DNA from: Streptomyces sp. NBC_01669
GTDB lineage: Bacteria; Actinomycetota; Actinomycetes; Streptomycetales; Streptomycetaceae
Reading direction: 5' to 3'
Assembly (NCBI RefSeq): GCF_026339735.1
Contig: NZ_JAPEQG010000001.1
Coordinates: forward strand, 8,741,001 to 8,805,000
DNA length: 64,000 bases
The translations under genes were made by a program, and so were the position numbers. The notes beneath the pieces were generated by a model. That model was not told the origin of the DNA and made no database searches. It was given only the letters and a program-made list of their open reading frames with translations. The first letter of the stretch is position 1; each line of letters begins with the position of its first letter. This document shows, one piece after another, positions 1 to 10,308 of this stretch.

Positions 1-2
1 AC

Positions 3-605
<603 letters not shown>

Positions 606-647
606 GGGGCCACCTCCAAAGGTGGTAGAGCAGGGTCTGCATGACAT

Positions 648-684
648 GGAAACCCCGGCCCGTCGGAATCGGGCCGGGGTTTCC
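648..684 (+). terminator. Hairpin after the Gly/Asn-repeat gene
   Basis: A perfect 15-bp inverted repeat (648-662 with 670-684) and a 7-nt loop lie 43 bp past the stop codon. There is no T-tract, as is common for streptomycete terminators. Confidence 0.8.
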
Positions 685-1282
685 GGCATGGGGGCGCCTG
701 TGGGCGGGGGGCCCGTTCGGGGCGGTGGTACGCGCGGCGGGTACCCGGTGCCCTGTACATCGGCTTCCGCCATACTAACTTGGTCTTTAACCTCGGAGGT
801 CGAACGATTCCTCGTACTTGAACACCCGGTCTGGCAGCCGCCGTACGCGAGGGCGGCCTTCGGCTGAGCAGTTCATTGCGTGACCGCTGACAATCCGCGA
901 GGAGCCCCTGGAGGGCCAGGTGTCCGCCCGCGAGCGCGGCCGTCACGGCGGGCCCGCTCAACGATCTTTCCCCGAAGCTCCCCACCGGGACAGCCGGCTG
1001 TGGTAGCCCGGTGATCAATCTCGGCGCTACTTTCTGTTCCTCAACCACTCACATCCGAAGCAGGCCCACGCCGCGACCGACAGCGGCCGCACCGCGATCG
1101 GTCGCAGCTCGACCTCGCCAACCGCCTTGACTTGGGCATCCCGATCCTGGACGCAGCCAAGTTTCTCGTCCACCCGCCCCGACTCGCGACCGCCAAGCCG
1201 TGGCCGACCTCGTCCGTACCACGCCAGGCCCCCTCCTCTGGTGGTGACACCCTGAACGCGACGTGGAGCCCAGACCTCAGGG
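685..1282. other. Gene-free stretch, possibly decayed
   Basis: About 600 bp with only short open frames of poor codon character on both strands. The part at about 1030-1250 reads like degraded coding DNA on the plus strand, but I could not tie it to a family. It contains the 3' side of the minus-strand acetyltransferase. Confidence 0.4.
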
Positions 1283-1792
1283 TCAGGGGACGAGGACGGT
1301 CAGGGAAGTGCTGGTGAGCTCGAATCCGAGCTTCTCGTAAAGATGACGGGCGCGATTGCCGTCACTCACCACCAGCGCCATCTCTGTGAGACCGCAGGAC
1401 GCGGCGTCTGCCAGCATCCGGCGCAGAAGCACGGAGCCAAGACCGGCATAGCGGGGATCTGGCCGGCGGAAGACGGTCGCGATCCACGGAAGGCCGTCAC
1501 GGTCCGTAATGATGACTCCGGCGATCACGCGGTCTGCTTCATCTATCGCCAGAGTGCTGCAGGGCATGACCGGGCCCAGCACTTCGCCGGTCAGCAGCGG
1601 GGCCAGCTGTGTGTCCAGCGCTTGTTCGTCGCTTCCGTGCGAGTGATCCGGATGTTCGGGAGAGAAGGCAGCCCGCCACGCCGGGAACAGGTCACGGGCC
1701 GGACGGTCGCAGGGAGCGATGTGGAGTCCGTCGGGCAGGTTGATGGTTGACCACTCAGACGGGGAAGGGTCGGAGACCAAGTCAAAGTGCAT
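1283..1792 (-). CDS. GNAT-family N-acetyltransferase
   Basis: A 169-residue protein of normal single-domain GNAT length. The acetyl-CoA binding motif A is visible as RYAGLGSVLLRRML (the R-x-x-G-x-G/A pattern), preceded by the beta4 segment AGVIITDRDG. The C-terminal ARHLYEKLGFE segment is the usual beta6/alpha4 signature. The frame stays open further upstream to 2131, but that extension is Arg/Pro-rich and unlike a protein, so the ATG at 1792 is preferred even though no strong ribosome site precedes it. It would transfer an acetyl group to an amine. The substrate cannot be deduced. It is transcribed alone, toward 1283. Confidence 0.8.
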   Translation of the reverse strand: MHFDLVSDPSPSEWSTINLPDGLHIAPCDRPARDLFPAWRAAFSPEHPDHSHGSDEQALDTQLAPLLTGEVLGPVMPCSTLAIDEADRVIAGVIITDRDGLPWIATVFRRPDPRYAGLGSVLLRRMLADAASCGLTEMALVVSDGNRARHLYEKLGFELTSTSLTVLVP

Positions 1793-2134
1793 GCTGTGGG
1801 CGTGTCGGCTGCATCGGCTCAGCAGCTTGATGGGGGGCTTCTTCGCCCATCCGGCAGTTGGCCAGGTCCGGGTCAAACGCGGGGCGTGACCACCTTCCGG
1901 ACCACGTTGACCCGCAACTCGCCGGCCGCGCTCAGCGGTCTGCCGGCCGGCTTCGCCGCTCCCACGGTCCGCCGGGCTCCTGTCTGCTGCCGTCCGACCG
2001 GAGGCCGGCCCGGCGGCGGAGGTGGGCGTGCGGCGATCGACCGCACTCCGGCCGGTTTCGAGGAGCTTCACGGTGGCGACGGCCGTGGCCGGAAGACGGC
2101 GTCGTTCACACAGGTGGCGAAGAGGCGACACGCA
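1793..2134. other. Intergenic region upstream of the acetyltransferase
   Basis: About 340 bp between the GNAT start and the rhamnulokinase stop. No credible gene; long open frames here are high-GC artefacts. It must hold the GNAT promoter and the 3' end of the rhaB transcript, but no clear hairpin is visible. Confidence 0.4.
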
Positions 2135-3640
2135 TCACAGGTCCTCTCCGGCCGGCGCGAGACGGGCCTCGGCCGCGTCCCAGGCGGCAGGGTCGCCGCC
2201 GGGCGGGTAGTGGCGCAACTGCTGGGTGTCCGCGACCAGTCGGCGCATCGAGGAGAGGTCGCCGACCAGACCGGCGGCCCTGGCCTGGACGAGGACGTTG
2301 CCGAGCGCGGTGGCTTCGGCGGGGCCCGCCACCACCGGCAGCCCGCAGGCGTCGGCGGTCAGCCGGCACAGCAGCTCGTTGCGCGAGCCGCCGCCCACCA
2401 GATGGACCTGGGTGATGTCGTGGTCGGCGAGCCGCGCGGCCTGCCGCAGGACCCGGCGGTGGGCCAGCGCCAGGCTCTCCACGATGCAGCGCACCAAGGC
2501 GCCCTGGCTGTCGGGGACAGGCTGCCCGGTGCGGCGGCAGTAGGCGCGGATCTGCTCCGGCATGTCACCGGGGGCGAGGAACTCCGGCGCGTCCGGGTCG
2601 ACCACCGACACGAACGGCCGAGCCCGGTCGGCCTCGGCGAGCAGCTCGGGCAGCCCGGTCGGCAAACCCTGCGCCGCCCAGGTGCGGCGGCACTCCTCCA
2701 GGAGCCACATGCCCATGATGTTGCGCAGGTAGCGGATGGTGCCGTCGACGCCACGCTCGTTGGTGAAGCCTGCCTTCCGGGACTCCTCGCTCAGGATGGG
2801 GGCGTTCAGCTCCAGTCCCGCCAAGGACCAGGTGCCGCAAGAGATGTACGCGAAACGGGGGTCGGCGGCCGGTACCGCGACGACGGCGGAGGCGGTGTCG
2901 TGTGAGGCGACCGTGGTCACCGGGGTGCTGGTGCCGAGCCCGGTGTACGCGGCGACGTGCGGCAGCAGGGTGCCCGCGGAGTCACCGGGTGCGCGCAGCG
3001 GCGGCAGCAGGCCGGGGGCGAGGGAGAGCCGGTCGAGGAGGTCGGGGCGCCAGGTGCCGGTGCGGGCGTCGAAGAGTGCGGTGGTGGAGGCGTTGGTCTC
3101 CTCGGCGCCGACGGTTCCGGTCAGCCAGTGGATGAACAGGTCGGGGACGAGCAGCATGGTGCGGGCGGCATCCATCTGGGCGGTGCCGGCCGCGGAGGCG
3201 AGCTGGAAGACGGTGTTGAAGGACAGGTGCTGAAGGCCCGTGATCCGGTACAGCTCCTGGGCGTCGATCCGGGAGAACACGGTGTCGGCGGCACCGTCGG
3301 TGCGGCTGTCGCGGTAGTGGAAGGGGTGCCCGAGCAGCGCGCCGTCACGGTCCAGCAGCCCGTAGTCCACCGCCCAGCTGTCCACCCCGACGGAGGCGAT
3401 CCGGCCGTCGGTACTGCGGGCGGCCTGGCGCAGCCCGTCGAGGACCCCCTGGAAGAGGGCGAGTACGTCCCAGTGCAGCCCGTCGGACAGCCGCACCGGT
3501 GTGTTGGCGAACCGGTGCAGCTCGGTGAGGACGAGCCGGTCCGGCGCGACCTCGCCGAGGACGACTCGTCCACTGGTGGCACCCAGGTCGGCCGCGGCGA
3601 ACAGGGCGGGTGACGCGGAGGGGGATGGGGTGGTGGTCAT
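2135..3640 (-). CDS. rhaB: Rhamnulokinase
   Basis: FGGY-family sugar kinase of 501 residues, the usual RhaB size. It phosphorylates L-rhamnulose to L-rhamnulose-1-phosphate with ATP, between the isomerase (6180) and the aldolase (3935) of this locus. Visible features are the N-terminal ATP-binding phosphate-1 motif DLGATSGRVVLGEV, the substrate segment GVDSWAVDYGLLD, the GGGSRNELLCRLTAD adenosine motif near the C-terminus and the hinge AEATALGNVLVQA. An upstream in-frame extension exists, but the ATG at 3640 is preceded by a GGAGGAG ribosome site at correct spacing. It lies about 300 bp downstream of the aldolase gene beyond a strong hairpin, so it may have its own promoter. The call rests on family motifs plus pathway context. 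Confidence 0.93.
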   Translation of the reverse strand: MTTTPSPSASPALFAAADLGATSGRVVLGEVAPDRLVLTELHRFANTPVRLSDGLHWDVLALFQGVLDGLRQAARSTDGRIASVGVDSWAVDYGLLDRDGALLGHPFHYRDSRTDGAADTVFSRIDAQELYRITGLQHLSFNTVFQLASAAGTAQMDAARTMLLVPDLFIHWLTGTVGAEETNASTTALFDARTGTWRPDLLDRLSLAPGLLPPLRAPGDSAGTLLPHVAAYTGLGTSTPVTTVASHDTASAVVAVPAADPRFAYISCGTWSLAGLELNAPILSEESRKAGFTNERGVDGTIRYLRNIMGMWLLEECRRTWAAQGLPTGLPELLAEADRARPFVSVVDPDAPEFLAPGDMPEQIRAYCRRTGQPVPDSQGALVRCIVESLALAHRRVLRQAARLADHDITQVHLVGGGSRNELLCRLTADACGLPVVAGPAEATALGNVLVQARAAGLVGDLSSMRRLVADTQQLRHYPPGGDPAAWDAAEARLAPAGEDL

Positions 3641-3884
3641 GAGGTGGCTCCTCCGCGGGGCGTGCGGTGGTGTCGATGGGGGAGGGCGGGGCCGGGGCAG
3701 CGTGACGTGGCCTTGCTGCCCCGGCGGGGAACCGGGCGCGCGGGGCCCCTGCTGTCCTCGGGCCCGTGGGCGTGGGCGCACGGGGACGTCCGGACGGCCT
3801 GTGCGGTGGTGAACCGTCCGGACGTACCCCGTGCGGGGGAAGCCGGGGCCGACGGTGCGGGGTCGGCGCCGGCGGGGTCGGCGG

Positions 3885-3927
3885 GCTGTCACCGGGCCGG
3901 GCGCGATGTGCCCGGCCCGGTGACAGC
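3885..3927 (-). terminator. Terminator after the rhamnulose-phosphate aldolase gene
   Basis: A perfect 18-bp inverted repeat (3885-3902 with 3910-3927, 7-nt loop) starts 8 bp beyond the aldolase stop on the minus strand. It separates that gene from rhaB. Confidence 0.85.
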
Positions 3928-3934
3928 GTTTGCG

Positions 3935-5974
3935 TTATCGCAGGAAGGCGGCGGCGACGCCGGCGTCGACCGGGACGTGGAGGCCGGTGGTGTGTGTGAG
4001 GTCCCCGCCGGTCAGCGCGAACACCGCGTTCGCGACGTGCTCGGGGAGTACCTCGCGCTTGAGCAGGGTGCGCTGGGCGTAGAACTCGCCGAGCTTCTCC
4101 TCCTCGATGCCGTAGGTCGCCGCGCGCTGCGCGCCCCAGCCGCCGGCGAAGATTCCGGAGCCGCGGACCACGCCGTCCGGGTTGACGCCGTTGACGCGGA
4201 TGCCGTGCTCGCCCAACTCGGCCGCCAGGAGCCGTACCTGGTGGGCCTGGTCGGCCTTGGTGGCGGAGTAGGCGATGTTGTTGGGGCCGGCGAAGACCGC
4301 GTTCTTGGAGGCGATGTAGACGATGTCGCCACCCAGTTCCTGCTGGAGCATTACGCGGGCCGCCTCGCGGGAGACGAGGAAGGAGCCGCGGGCCATGATG
4401 TCGTGCTGGAGGTCCCAGTCCTTCGCGGTGGTCTCCAGCAGGGGCTTGGAGATGGAGATGCCCGCGTTGTTGACGACCAGGTCGACGCCGCCGAAGGCCA
4501 GTACCGCTGCCTTGAACGCGTCGGTGATCTGTTCCTCGGAGGTGACGTCCACGGTGACCGCGACGGCCCTGTCGGGACCGCCCAGCTCGTCCGCGACCGC
4601 CTGCGCGTTCGTCGCGTCGAGATCCGCGATCACGACGCAGGCGCCCTCGGCGGCCAGTCGGCGGGCGATCGCCCTGCCGATGCCGCTGCCCGCGCCCGTC
4701 ACCAGCGCGACGCGTGTGGCGAGCGGCTTGGGCTTCGGCATCCGCTGGAGTTTGGCCTCCTCCAGGGCCCAGTACTCGATGCGGAACTTCTCCGATTCCT
4801 CGATCGGCGCGTACGTGGAGACGGCCTCGGCTCCGCGCATCACGTTGATCGCGTTGACGTAGAACTCGCCGGCCACGCGCGCGGTCTGCTTGTCCTTGCC
4901 GAAGGAGAACATGCCGACGCCGGGGACGAGCACGATCGCCGGGTCGGCGCCGCGCATCGCGGGGGAGTCGGGCTCCGCGTGGCGCTGGTAGTAGGCGGCG
5001 TACTCCTCGCGGTAGGCGGCGTGCAGTTCCTTCAGACGGGCGGCCGCCTCGTCCAGGGGCGTGGCCGGTGGCAGGTCGAGGACGAGCGGGCGGACCTTCG
5101 TACGCAGGAAGTGGTCCGGGCAGGAGGTGCCCAGCGCCGCGAGCCGGGGGTGCTCGGCGCGGGCGAGGAAGTCGAGGACGACGTCGGAGTCGGTGAAGTG
5201 GCCGACCTGCGGGCGGTCCTGCGATGCGAGAGCCCGGATGTACGGTGCCAGGGCCGCGGCCCTTTCCCGGCGCTCCGTCTCGGACAGGGCCTCGTACCCC
5301 TCAACGACCGGCCCGAACGGCTCGGCCCTGCCGTGTTCGGCGAGGAAGGTTTCGGCGGTGCGGATGATGTGCAGCGAGTTGCGCTCGCATTCCTCGGCCG
5401 TGGCACCCCAGGCGGTGATGCCGTGACCGCCCAGGATGCAGCCGATCGCCTGCGGGTTGGCCTCCTTGACCGCCGCGATGTCCAGGCCGAGCTGGAAACC
5501 GGGGCGGCGCCAGGGCACCCACACCACGCTGTCGCCGAAGCACTCGGCGGTCAGCTTCTCGCCGTCGGCGGCGCAGGCCAGTGCGATGCCGGAGTCGGGG
5601 TGCAGGTGGTCGACGTGGGGCGCGTCCACCAGGCCGTGCATCGCGGTGTCGATGGACGGGGCGGCGCCGCCCTTGCCGTGCGCGCAGTAGTCGAACGCGG
5701 CAACCATCTCGTCCTCGCGCTCCACACCGGGGTAGACGTCGGTGAGGGCGCGCAGCCGGTCCAGGCGCAGCACGGCCAGACCGGCCTCGGTCAGGGTGCC
5801 GAGGTCGCCGCCCGACCCCTTGACCCACATGAGTTCGACGTCGCCGCCGGTGACCGGGTCGGTCTCGGTGCCCTTCGCGGAGGTGTTGCCGCCCGCGTAG
5901 TTGGTGTTGCGGGGGTCGGCGCCGAGCCGGCGGGACCGGGCCAGTAGGGCCGCGGCTTCGGGATGGGGAGCCAT
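3935..5974 (-). CDS. rhaD: Bifunctional rhamnulose-1-phosphate aldolase / short-chain dehydrogenase
   Basis: A 679-residue two-domain fusion. Residues about 1-400 form a class II aldolase/adducin-type domain that cleaves L-rhamnulose-1-phosphate to DHAP and L-lactaldehyde (segments GGNTSAKGT and HLHPDS). The last 260 residues are an SDR domain with the cofactor motif VTGAGSGIGRAIARRL, the NNAG motif and the active-site segment SKNAVFAGPNNIAYSATK (catalytic Y-x-x-x-K). By family knowledge the dehydrogenase part oxidises the lactaldehyde product, so one polypeptide carries the last two steps. The ATG at 5974 has an AAGGA ribosome site. It is transcribed in the same direction as the isomerase upstream and rhaB downstream, and is terminated by the hairpin at 3885-3927. 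Confidence 0.93.
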   Translation of the reverse strand: MAPHPEAAALLARSRRLGADPRNTNYAGGNTSAKGTETDPVTGGDVELMWVKGSGGDLGTLTEAGLAVLRLDRLRALTDVYPGVEREDEMVAAFDYCAHGKGGAAPSIDTAMHGLVDAPHVDHLHPDSGIALACAADGEKLTAECFGDSVVWVPWRRPGFQLGLDIAAVKEANPQAIGCILGGHGITAWGATAEECERNSLHIIRTAETFLAEHGRAEPFGPVVEGYEALSETERRERAAALAPYIRALASQDRPQVGHFTDSDVVLDFLARAEHPRLAALGTSCPDHFLRTKVRPLVLDLPPATPLDEAAARLKELHAAYREEYAAYYQRHAEPDSPAMRGADPAIVLVPGVGMFSFGKDKQTARVAGEFYVNAINVMRGAEAVSTYAPIEESEKFRIEYWALEEAKLQRMPKPKPLATRVALVTGAGSGIGRAIARRLAAEGACVVIADLDATNAQAVADELGGPDRAVAVTVDVTSEEQITDAFKAAVLAFGGVDLVVNNAGISISKPLLETTAKDWDLQHDIMARGSFLVSREAARVMLQQELGGDIVYIASKNAVFAGPNNIAYSATKADQAHQVRLLAAELGEHGIRVNGVNPDGVVRGSGIFAGGWGAQRAATYGIEEEKLGEFYAQRTLLKREVLPEHVANAVFALTGGDLTHTTGLHVPVDAGVAAAFLR

Positions 5975-6031
5975 GTTCCTAGTCCTTAAGAGAGAGTGTC
6001 TGCTTGTGCTCGGAAGCCCCGAAGGGCGCGG

Positions 6032-6150
6032 GGAGCCGCGGCGCCGGCCGTGCGGCTCCGTCGGGGCGCGGGGAACCGTCCCGCCTTGGCGGGCGGCCGT
6101 GCGGCGGATCCGTGCCGTTGTGGCGGGACCGCCGCACGCTCGCGGTCCCG
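6032..6150 (-). terminator. Two hairpins between rhaI and the aldolase gene
   Basis: Inverted repeats at 6124-6132/6142-6150 (9 bp) and 6032-6039/6052-6059 (8 bp) follow the isomerase stop on the minus strand. They are probable terminators or attenuators, so the aldolase may be transcribed by partial readthrough or from its own promoter. Confidence 0.55.
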
Positions 6151-6179
6151 TGGCGGCCCGGCCGAATCCGCCGCGGCGC

Positions 6180-7340
6180 TCACGCGCCCCAGCCGGCCTG
6201 CTGCCCGCCGACCCGCTCCTCGGCGATTTTCGCCGCCCAGCCGGAACGGTGGTACGCGGCGACCGGGTCCGCGTCCAGGCCCACCTCCTCGCGCACCTCG
6301 CCCAGCAGCGGACGTACGTCCGTGTTGTAGGCGTCCATCAGCACGGCGTTCGCGGCGAGCACATCGCCCGAGCGCTGGGCGGCCGTCAGCGCCACACGGT
6401 CGACGAGCAGCGCCTTGGCCGTAGCCTCCTGGACGTTCATCACCGAACGGATGATCGCCGGGATCTTGGCCTCGATGTTGTGGCACTGGTCGAGCATGAA
6501 GGCGACGTCCGGGGTGAAGCCGCCGCCGCGGATCACCTCGTACATGATCCGGAACAGCTGGAAGGGGTCGGCGGCGCCGGCCATCAGGTCGTCGTCCGCG
6601 TAGAAGCGGGAGTTGAAGTCGAAGGCGCCGAGCTTCCCCTCACGCAGCAGGGTGGCGACGATGAACTCGATGTTGGTGCCCGGGGCGTGGTGCCCGGTGT
6701 CGACGACGACCTGAGCCCTGTCGCCCAGCTTGAGGCAGTGGGCGTACGCCGTGCCCCAGTCCGGCACGTCGGTCGTGTAGAAGGCGGGCTCGAAGAACTT
6801 GTACTCCAGCAGCAGCCGCTGGTCGTCGCCGAGCCGCTCGTACACCTTCGCCAGGCCCTCGGCGAGCCGGTCCTGGCGCTCGCGGACGTCGTCCTGGCCG
6901 GGATAGTTGGTGCCGTCGGCGAACCACAGCTTGAGGTCCTTCGAACCGGTCGCATCCATGATGTCGACGCATTCGAGGAGGTGGTCCAGGGCCTTGCGGC
7001 GGACGGTGGCGTCCGGATGGCAGACACTGCCCAGCTTGTAGTCGTCGTCCTGGAAGGTGTTGGAGTTGATGGTGCCCAGTTTCAGGCCGCGCTCCTTGGC
7101 GTACGAGGCGAGCGCCGCGTAGTCGTCGACCCTGTCCCAGGGAATGTGCAGCGCGACGGTCGGCGCGGCCCCGGTGAACTCGTGGACCTTCGCCGCGTCG
7201 TCCAGCTTCTCCCACGGGGTGCGTGGCACTCCTGCCTGGGCGAACACCTTGAAGCGGGTACCGGAGTTGCCGTAGCCCCAGGACGGCGTCTCGATCCGCT
7301 GTCCGGCGAGTGCGGCCTTCACGGCAGCGATGTCAGTCAT
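6180..7340 (-). CDS. rhaI: L-rhamnose isomerase
   Basis: 386 residues, matching the actinobacterial/Pseudomonas-type L-rhamnose isomerase rather than the enterobacterial RhaA. It converts L-rhamnose to L-rhamnulose in the cytoplasm. Metal-site segments typical of this TIM-barrel xylose-isomerase-like family are visible: LLLEYKFFEPAFYTTD (ligand Glu), VVVDTGHHAPGTNIE (Asp/His) and GAFDFNSRFYADDD. The frame extends to 7388, but ATG 7340 is preferred because it has a GAGGTG ribosome site and the protein then starts like its family. It is the first gene of the minus-strand catabolic set and shares its upstream region with the divergent ABC importer genes. Confidence 0.93.
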   Translation of the reverse strand: MTDIAAVKAALAGQRIETPSWGYGNSGTRFKVFAQAGVPRTPWEKLDDAAKVHEFTGAAPTVALHIPWDRVDDYAALASYAKERGLKLGTINSNTFQDDDYKLGSVCHPDATVRRKALDHLLECVDIMDATGSKDLKLWFADGTNYPGQDDVRERQDRLAEGLAKVYERLGDDQRLLLEYKFFEPAFYTTDVPDWGTAYAHCLKLGDRAQVVVDTGHHAPGTNIEFIVATLLREGKLGAFDFNSRFYADDDLMAGAADPFQLFRIMYEVIRGGGFTPDVAFMLDQCHNIEAKIPAIIRSVMNVQEATAKALLVDRVALTAAQRSGDVLAANAVLMDAYNTDVRPLLGEVREEVGLDADPVAAYHRSGWAAKIAEERVGGQQAGWGA

Positions 7341-7383
7341 GTTCACCTCGGGAAGTGCGACAGCCCGGAACTGGGCCGACAGA

Positions 7384-7412
7384 CACACAAATGTGTGAAT
7401 CGATTCATTACA
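7384..7412. promoter_or_regulatory. LacI-type operator between rhaI and the importer genes
   Basis: A perfect 12-bp palindrome TGAATCGATTCA (7396-7407) with a central CG, the form expected for a LacI-family operator, overlaps a second inverted repeat CACACA-aa-TGTGTG (7384-7397). It lies 56 bp upstream of the rhaI start and about 320 bp upstream of the ABC transporter. The half-site GATTCA recurs in the promoter region of the glycoside hydrolases (19221-19245, 19364-19374). Confidence 0.7.
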
Positions 7413-7726
7413 CGGGAAAGCTAGCCCCGAGTTTCGTGGGCGTCAAGGGTCTCCGCTGAAGGCCGCCGCGTTACGCAATCGTGTTATTGGCCTTCCGCGG
7501 CCTTCGGGCAGGCTCTATTCCGTACAGGTCATGGGGGAATGGCCGGTGGACTTGCTTGCCTTCTCCTGTTTCGCCCCGTTGCGTAGAAGTCGACCCCTTG
7601 ACCTGAGGAGCGGGCAGGGCTAGCTTCCGGGCAACCTCACTGAAACATTTCATGCCGGGTGATCGCATCGGCACGGTTCGGCGTGCACAGATCCCCTGAC
7701 CGACCCTGACCCCCATGGAGAGACAC
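7413..7726. other. Leader region of the rhamnose importer operon
   Basis: About 310 bp with no gene. It probably contains the plus-strand promoter and 5' leader of the importer operon; no confident -35/-10 pair or riboswitch was recognised. Confidence 0.4.
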
Positions 7727-9256
7727 ATGACGCAACCCGAACCGGATGCCACTCCGGTCCTCGCGCTGGAGGAGGTGAGCAAGTCCTTCGGCGCCGTCCG
7801 GGCCCTGCGCGGAGTCTCCCTGCGGCTGTACGCCGGAGAGGCCCACGCCCTCGCCGGCGAGAACGGTGCGGGCAAGTCGACCCTGATCAAGGCCTTGGCC
7901 GGCGTGCACCGGCCCGACACCGGTACGGTGCTGCTCGACGGATCACCGGTGGAGTTCCACGGCCCGGCCGACGCCCGTGACGCGGGCGTCGCCGTGATCT
8001 ACCAGGAGCCGACGCTCTTCCCCGACCTGTCGGTCGCCGAAAACATCTTCGTGGGCCGCCAGCCGACCCGCTCCTTCGGCCGGGTCGACCACCGCGCGGT
8101 GAAGCAGGCCGCCGCCGACCTCTTCGCCCGCCTCGGAGTCGACCTCGACCCGGAACAGCCCGCCCGCGGACTGTCCATCGCCGACCAGCAGCTCGTCGAG
8201 ATCGCCAAGGCGCTCTCCTTCGACGCCCGCGTGCTGATCATGGACGAGCCGACCGCCGCCCTCACCGGCAGCGAGGTGTCCCGCCTCTTCGGCGTCGTCA
8301 GGACGTTGCGCGAGCAGGGCGCCGCCGTGCTGTTCATCTCGCACCGCCTGGAGGAGATCTTCGAGCTGTGCCAGCGGGTGACCACCCTGCGCGACGGCAC
8401 CTGGATCAGCAGCGAGCCGCTGGCCGGACTCACCGAGGACGACCTGGTGCGCCGCATGGTCGGCCGCGACCTCGACGAGTTGTACCCCAAGCAGGAGACC
8501 GAGACCGGCGAGGCGGCGCTCACGGTGCGCCGGCTCACCCGTGAGGGCGTCTTCACCGACGTGTCCTTCGAGGTGCGGCGCGGCGAGATCGTGGGCCTGG
8601 CCGGACTGGTGGGGGCGGGTCGCAGTGAGGTGGCGCGGGCTGTGTTCGGCGTCGACCGCTGGGACGGCGGCGAGGTCGAGGTGCTCGGCCGGAAGCTCAA
8701 GCCGGGTGCTCCGAGCCTGGCCATGGCTGCGGGCCTCGCCCTCGTCCCGGAGGACCGCCGCGCCCAGGGCCTGGTGATGGACATGTCCATCGAACGCAAC
8801 ATCGGGCTCACCGGCTTCGCCGAAACCACCCGCGCCGGCCTGATGAACCGCCGGGCCGAGCGCGACCGCGCCGTCGACTGGGCCGTGAAGCTCCAGGTGA
8901 AGTACGCCCGACTGGCCGATGTCGTCGGCACCCTGTCGGGCGGCAACCAGCAGAAGGTCGTCCTGGCCAAGTGGCTCGCGACCGCGCCCCAGGTGCTGAT
9001 CGTGGACGAGCCGACCCGCGGCATCGACGTCGGCACCAAGGCCGAGGTGCACCGGCTGCTGTCCTCGCTCGCCGCCGAGGGCGTCGCGGTGCTGATGATC
9101 TCGTCCGACCTGCCGGAGATCCTCGGCATGGCCGACCGGGTCCTGGTGATGCACGAGGGCCGCCTGGCCGCGGAGATACCGCGCGCGGAGGCGACCGAGG
9201 AGACCGTGATGGCGGCGGCCACCGGCCGCGCAGCCCGAGGAAGGGACGCGGCATGA
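7727..9256 (+). CDS. rhaT: Sugar ABC transporter ATP-binding protein (two ABC cassettes)
   Basis: 509 residues with two nucleotide-binding domains, as in the CUT2 (ribose/rhamnose) importer family. Domain 1 has Walker [10 protein letters not shown] (about residues 44-52), a degenerate signature [13 protein letters not shown] and Walker B VLIMDEPT. Domain 2 has a modified P-loop GLVGAGRSE, signature LSGGNQQKV and Walker [14 protein letters not shown] changed second P-loop is normal for this family. It energises uptake of L-rhamnose with the two permeases and binding protein downstream. ATG 7727 has a GGAG site 6 bp upstream and is preferred over ATG 7715. Its stop overlaps the next start (ATGA). 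Confidence 0.92.
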   Translation: MTQPEPDATPVLALEEVSKSFGAVRALRGVSLRLYAGEAHALAGENGAGKSTLIKALAGVHRPDTGTVLLDGSPVEFHGPADARDAGVAVIYQEPTLFPDLSVAENIFVGRQPTRSFGRVDHRAVKQAAADLFARLGVDLDPEQPARGLSIADQQLVEIAKALSFDARVLIMDEPTAALTGSEVSRLFGVVRTLREQGAAVLFISHRLEEIFELCQRVTTLRDGTWISSEPLAGLTEDDLVRRMVGRDLDELYPKQETETGEAALTVRRLTREGVFTDVSFEVRRGEIVGLAGLVGAGRSEVARAVFGVDRWDGGEVEVLGRKLKPGAPSLAMAAGLALVPEDRRAQGLVMDMSIERNIGLTGFAETTRAGLMNRRAERDRAVDWAVKLQVKYARLADVVGTLSGGNQQKVVLAKWLATAPQVLIVDEPTRGIDVGTKAEVHRLLSSLAAEGVAVLMISSDLPEILGMADRVLVMHEGRLAAEIPRAEATEETVMAAATGRAARGRDAA

Positions 9257-10308
9257 CCACGACCGCCGAACCGGTGCGGAGCGCACCCGCATCCCGGGCC
9301 GCCGGCGCGCGCACCCTCATCGACAAGATGTTCAAGGCGCGCGAACTGGCAGTCCTCGCCGTGCTCGTGGTGATGCTCGGCACCACCCAGATCTACAACG
9401 GCGAGTTCCTGTCCGAGCAGGGCATCAAGGACCTGCTGCTCAACGCGACCATCCTGGCCCTCGTCGCCACCGGCCAGGCCGTCGTGGTGATCACCCGGAA
9501 CGTCGACCTGTCGGTCGGCTCGGTGCTCGGCATCTCCGCCTTCGCCGCCGGCAACTACCTGAACGGCGGGGGCAGCCCGCTGCTCGCGGTACTGCTCGCA
9601 GTCGCACTCGGAGCGCTCTTCGGGCTTCTCAACGGCGCCCTGGTCAGCCTCGGCAAGGTGCCCGCCCTCGTGGTCACCCTCGGCACCCTCTACATCATCC
9701 GCGGCATCGACTCCATCTGGGTCGGCTCCCGTCAGATCACCGCGGACGCGCTGCCCGAAGGCTTCGTCGGCTTCGGCCACGACGGCATCTGGGCGGTTCC
9801 CTACCTCGCCCTGCTCGCCCTCGTCGTACTCCTCGCGGTCGGCTACTACCTGCGCAGCTACCGCAGCGGACGCGACCTGTACGCCTTGGGCTCCAGCCCC
9901 GAGGCGGCCCGTCTCGCGGGTGTACCGGTCCGGGGCCGCATCATGACCGCGTACGTTCTGTGCGGCGCCCTCGCCGGACTCGCCGGCGCCCTCTACCTCG
10001 CCCGCTTCGGCAACGTCGACTCCGCCACCGGCAACGGCTACGAACTCACCGTCGTCAGCGCCGTCGTGGTCGGCGGCGTCGCCTTCACCGGCGGCTCCGG
10101 AAGCGTGTACGGAGCGGCGCTCGGGGCCGTCCTGCTCACCTCCATCAACAGCGTGCTCCCCGCGATCGGCGTCAGCTCGGTCTGGGTCACCGCGATCAAC
10201 GGCATCCTGCTGCTGCTCGCCATCGCCGTCGACCGGATCCTGGCCCTGCGGGTCGCCGCAGTGCTGCGCAAGAAGGCCGCACAGATGAGGAGTGCCCGCC
10301 ATGACTGA
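9253..10308 (+). CDS. rhaP: Sugar ABC transporter permease 1
   Basis: 351-residue integral membrane protein of the RbsC-like permease family (CUT2). After a cytoplasmic N-terminus of about 35 residues there are many hydrophobic segments. The EAA-like coupling region lies near [17 protein letters not shown], and a typical [14 protein letters not shown] motif is visible. The ATG overlaps the stop of the ATP-binding gene by 4 bp, so translation is probably coupled. It forms a heterodimeric channel with the permease at 10301. Confidence 0.9.
   Translation: MTTTAEPVRSAPASRAAGARTLIDKMFKARELAVLAVLVVMLGTTQIYNGEFLSEQGIKDLLLNATILALVATGQAVVVITRNVDLSVGSVLGISAFAAGNYLNGGGSPLLAVLLAVALGALFGLLNGALVSLGKVPALVVTLGTLYIIRGIDSIWVGSRQITADALPEGFVGFGHDGIWAVPYLALLALVVLLAVGYYLRSYRSGRDLYALGSSPEAARLAGVPVRGRIMTAYVLCGALAGLAGALYLARFGNVDSATGNGYELTVVSAVVVGGVAFTGGSGSVYGAALGAVLLTSINSVLPAIGVSSVWVTAINGILLLLAIAVDRILALRVAAVLRKKAAQMRSARHD

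Noticed and set aside
3644-5947. Very long plus-strand frame opposite the rhamnulose-phosphate aldolase
   Set aside because: It mirrors the minus-strand gene with high-GC codons, has Arg/Gly/Val-rich low-complexity translation and no domain.
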